Of a DNA stretch of 31,464 bases, positions 28,756 to 31,464 are shown piece by piece. Origin of the DNA: Chara braunii. Its lineage: Eukaryota; Streptophyta; Charophyceae; Charales; Characeae. The position numbers and the translations under genes are program-made. The DNA is taken from positions 7,193,392-7,224,855 of the forward strand of contig BFEA01000004.1 in the NCBI GenBank assembly GCA_003427395.1, read 5' to 3'. Below the pieces are notes generated by a model. It had not been told where the DNA came from and ran no database searches. It was given only the letters and a program-made list of their open reading frames with translations. The first letter of the stretch is position 1; each line of letters starts with the position of its first letter.

Positions 28756-29758
28756 CTACTGTTTGAGACAATGAGAGGTAGCTCTTTTGGAACCATTCCA
28801 TCTATCCTGTCCTCCTAAGAATGTGTTTCTCGAGTTTTGCCAACATTCGTATACACTCTCCTGGAAGACCTGACTGAGAAGGAGGGAGTTGTTCAACTTG
28901 TGGAAGCTGGCTCCTCTCATAATGTATTGCTCATAGCTGAGAATTATCTCAACCAGTTTGTGATCTAATCCAGAGTATGCGGCCAGGGCCAGAATGTCAG
29001 CCTCCTTGATGGTTCCCATTAGAGATTCTGAGACAAGGAAGTAGTCAATGCAGGAGAAAAAGCCATGTGGTGAGCGTGTTTTTTCTTTACCAGCGAGAAT
29101 GCTTTCATTTCACGGTGTAGCGTACGGAAAGGGTCTGCCATGTTGTGATCCGTAATCAACTTAAGGACTGGAGCCGCTTCTTGTGAAACTTGAGCCGTGG
29201 TTGCTCGAGAGATTTTGTCGTAAGTCGGGTCCAGAGCTGCGTTCCAGTCTCCTGCATCATCATAGCAGGGTGAGAAAGGTGTTACCAGACTTCCCAACCG
29301 TGGACATATATCCCGATCTATCTGATGGGTTATTGGGTGCATACAAGTTGATGATTCTAACTTCCTCTTCTTTCCACTTAAGATCCATCATGCACCATCT
29401 CCCTGTTTCATTGTCAACGTCCAATCCTTGAATTGTGCCTGCTGTGAAGAAGCGGGAGGATGCTTGAGTTGTTGTCTGAGGCCCAAATTTCGTCTTTAAT
29501 TCCTCCTAGTTTTCTTGTGAAGAATTTCCTGATTTTTTTATGATGCTCTGAACTACTTAGGTGTGTTTCTTGCAAGAGGATTATGTCTGCTGGTTTCCCT
29601 GTGTAGTCCCTCAAGCCTCTAATTATGTCATTTAGTTTGTCTTCCTTTGAGATTATGTTTCCCAAGCCATTAACATTCCAGCTCCGGATAATGATGCCTT
29701 GATTTTTCCAGTTCACCTTTGCGCCCTTCTCGTTGGCTTCTCTTCTCAGCACGTCCAT
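28756..29758 (-). pseudogene. LINE-2 ORF2, endonuclease domain
   Basis: Opens with an ATG (29758) about 45 bases after the ORF1 stop. SWNVNGLGNI and ILLQETHLSS are at residues 25-65. After a frameshift near 29450 the reading continues with GRWCMMDLKWKEEEVRIINLY, then (29342-29019) GDWNAALDP with the catalytic GDWN intact, and after another shift SIDYFLVS and YSGLDHKLVEI (29019-28756). All landmark residues of an L1 endonuclease are visible, unlike LINE-1 where GDWN is mutated. Confidence 0.9.
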
Positions 29759-29803
29759 GAGCTAGACTGTCAGACGAGTCTAGAAGGAGGCATGAAGCTA
29801 AGT

Positions 29804-31143
29804 CTAAGAGGCGCCTGACACTCCAGTCTCCATAGAATCAGCGGACTCTCCCGGCGGGTCTAACCGAGTCTTTGTTAGGGATACATCCATCCTATACTCC
29901 GCTATGCTGCTACTCCCCTCCTTTGCCAGGGGTGTCTTAGAATCTCCCTCATCCTTTTCGGTTGTCCAATCCTCCTCATCCTCCTCCATTTCTTCTTTAG
30001 AGCATTCATCACGGTAGTATCTCTCCATATTTATTGGGTATGCCCTGGAGTCCAAGTCAATGTCACCCTCGAAAATTCCCTTGCTAACCAACCCTGCCAG
30101 GGAGGCGGTCTGCAGCTCAGTGGGGATGCCTATCCCTATCAGCACGCTGCAGGGAATAGCCGTCACCGTGTTCCATGGCCGCCACCTCATTCCTTCTTTT
30201 AGCTCAGTGCCCTCAGGTATCTTAGCGATGCCCTGGAGTCCAAGTCACCGTCACCCTCAAAAATTCCCTTGCTAACCAACCCTGCCAGGGAGGCGGTCTG
30301 CAGCTCAGCGGGGATGCCTATCCCTGTCAGCACGCTGTAGGGGATAGCCATCACCGTGTTCCATGGCCGCCACCTCATTCCTTCCTTTAGCTTAGTGCCC
30401 TCAGGCATCTTAGCGATGAGGGGGGTGAAGGATCTGAGAGTTCCGAGCTCCGGTTGGTTGATCTGATCCATCGGGGTGTCTTTGGGGTCTGTCTGGTCTT
30501 CTGTAACTTTCTGCTCCCCCTGTAGAGCCTCTTGCAGTCTATCATCCTGCTGGATCGTCAAGGAGTCTGTCTCAAACACTTCCAGAGGGTAGGATGTTGT
30601 GATCTTCTCCTGCAGGATGGTAGCCACATTCTGGCCTTCATCAATCCTAGGGATTGCCAAGGACACGTCTGTGGCCACTTGCCATTCTTTCTTTTCCTCC
30701 ATGTAGCGTGCAGCCAAAAGTGGTCTAGTCCCCATAAGAGTCAACCTTGCAGACATCGCTTGGCCCAAAACCTCGGGGGCCTTGCCATCTGCTATGTGTC
30801 TGAGTGAGAAAAATTCTGACTCGTAGGCTGAGTTCAACTTCTTCAGCTTCTCAGCCTGTGCTTCCACCACTGCGATTTCCTGCTCAATCTCAGATCTGGC
30901 TGATTTTTCTGTGGGTTCCGTTGCTGACTGGTCAATGCTGCTTGCTTTTTTTGTTTGGTTTGTGGAGGTCCTCCATTTCTTTGGTCTCAGGTCCTGTAGT
31001 GCTTCTTTGGAGTCAACCTTTGTTATATCTTTGTCTTTGACTTCTCTTGCCCTTTTCTTTTCTGCGTATCTGACTGCTGTCGTTGAGGGGGACAGCTCTG
31101 ATTTTTGTTGGGTTCCCAGTCTCCTTCCCTGTGGCCTTCTTCT
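29804..31143 (-). pseudogene. LINE-2 ORF1, disrupted by an internal duplication
   Basis: Two frames: 31143 (the frame itself is open from 31224, but 31144 onward is target DNA) to 30199, and 30190 to 29804. The N-terminus is basic and Ser/Lys-rich; a coiled-coil-like stretch follows (SEIEQEIAVVEAQAEKLKKL); then a region containing MRWRPWNTV and LQTASLAGLVSKGIFEGD. That last block is encoded twice because of a 188-bp tandem duplication, which shifts the frame. The C-terminus is acidic (SKEEMEEDEEDWTTEKDE). ORF1 proteins of L1 elements bind RNA and form the RNP; I see no RRM or CCHC motif here. Confidence 0.78.
30041..30418. repeat. 188-bp tandem duplication in LINE-2 ORF1
   Basis: TGCCCTGGAGTCCAAGTCA starts at 30041 and again at 30229; the copies then run parallel through TTAGCGATG with about a dozen differences. 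188 is not a multiple of three, so the second copy is read out of phase. Confidence 0.93.
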
Positions 31144-31163
31144 CCCAAGTTGTGATTTCTTCT
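31144..31163. repeat. Target-site duplication of LINE-2, right copy
   Basis: CCCAAGTTGTGATTTCTTCT, one mismatch from 24309-24328. It fixes the 5' end of LINE-2 at 31143. Confidence 0.9.
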
Positions 31164-31464
31164 CGGAATTATACACCAAATCTGAAGAAGAATTAGCAGA
31201 ACCCCCATTACCCCCCACAAGCACCCCCCCATCTCCTTACATCACCCCCTAACTAACCCAACAAAGCCTGTTAGGATTGCAATCAACAGATTAAAGGGGG
31301 GAACCCCCCGAGGGTTTAGGGTTATAGCAGAAAGCAGCATTGGACAGACTGAATATGATGTTACTAGACAAGTTCTACAAGAGGGAAAAGGTAGCAATAG
31401 ATGAGGCAGAAACTTATGACAGGACTAGACAGTCTGCAAAGAGCCAGTATCAATAGCCTAACTT
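31144..31464 (+). pseudogene. LINE-1 ORF2 continuation, right part
   Basis: After the duplicated target the plus-strand reading resumes with SELYTKSEEELAE in the phase of NPSSDFF on the other side. A Pro-rich stretch follows and stops near 31249, then several stops. From about 31337 another frame reads AALDRLNMMLLDKFYKRE and VAIDEAETYDRTRQSAK, resembling in layout the LINE-2 segment between endonuclease and RT (ARDELAIWRQWELKG). Between them is a G/C-run stretch with a TTTAGGG motif (31314-31320). Runs off the window. Confidence 0.7.

Larger units (their letters stand above)
24328..31143 (-). mobile_element. L1-type LINE (LINE-2), minus strand, with poly(A) tail
   Basis: A 6.8-kb non-LTR retrotransposon reading right to left: ORF1 (to 29804), ORF2 with endonuclease, reverse transcriptase and C-terminal zinc region (29758-25070), a 3' untranslated region and a 26-base A tail (T on the plus strand, 24328-24353). 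A 20-bp target-site duplication with one mismatch flanks it. It interrupts LINE-1. The ORFs are broken by several frameshifts and stops plus an out-of-phase duplication in ORF1. The 5' end lies at 31143 inside the ORF1 reading, so it may be slightly 5'-truncated. Confidence 0.93.

Overview
The window looks like nuclear, repeat-dense DNA from a streptophyte (land plant or charophyte green alga). The clues are Ty3/gypsy elements primed by initiator-Met tRNA, L1-type LINEs of plant style, TTTAGGG-like telomeric motifs and a U6 snRNA-like sequence. The Lys/Glu-rich gag of the older gypsy copy reminds me of elements in Chara braunii, but that is memory and untested. I found no intact host protein-coding gene. 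Nearly everything recognisable is a retroelement, nested several layers deep and mostly decayed.

Layout. Positions 1-1690 hold an (AG)n tract, a 132/140-bp tandem duplication and the presumed 5' LTR of an old plus-strand gypsy element (gypsy-B). Its primer-binding site is at 1692. Its gag starts at 2702 and is cut at 2793 by a second, complete gypsy element on the minus strand (gypsy-A, 2794-11016). Gypsy-A has both LTRs, PBS, polypurine tract and a gag-pro-pol that is largely in one frame but broken by stops and frameshifts. Gypsy-B gag and protease resume at 11017-13490. A 7.4-kb block with no recognisable coding sequence (about 13491-20935) then separates protease from reverse transcriptase. 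Gypsy-B RT (20938-21730) has lost a catalytic Asp. Its RNase H half is inverted (21728-22035) and followed by an AT-rich stretch and a minisatellite. The integrase part (22560-23100) is cut by a plus-strand LINE (LINE-1). That LINE is itself split at 24328/31144 by a minus-strand LINE (LINE-2, 24328-31143) with a poly(A) tail and a 20-bp target-site duplication.

The least explained part is the 7.4-kb block. It holds a U6-like sequence with an altered ACAGAGA box, a 14-bp bulged hairpin just downstream of it, and ten dispersed hairpins (17793-18622). These share a nearly invariant 20-nt core, while their flanking stems differ from copy to copy and change in a compensatory way. Three diverged copies of a roughly 120-bp unit with its own small hairpin follow (18908-19240). 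The hairpin array is the best candidate for something undescribed.

The relative order of insertion can be read from the nesting: gypsy-B is oldest; gypsy-A, the 7.4-kb block and LINE-1 came later; LINE-2 came after LINE-1. The 45-N gap inside the right LTR of gypsy-A is probably an assembly artefact.
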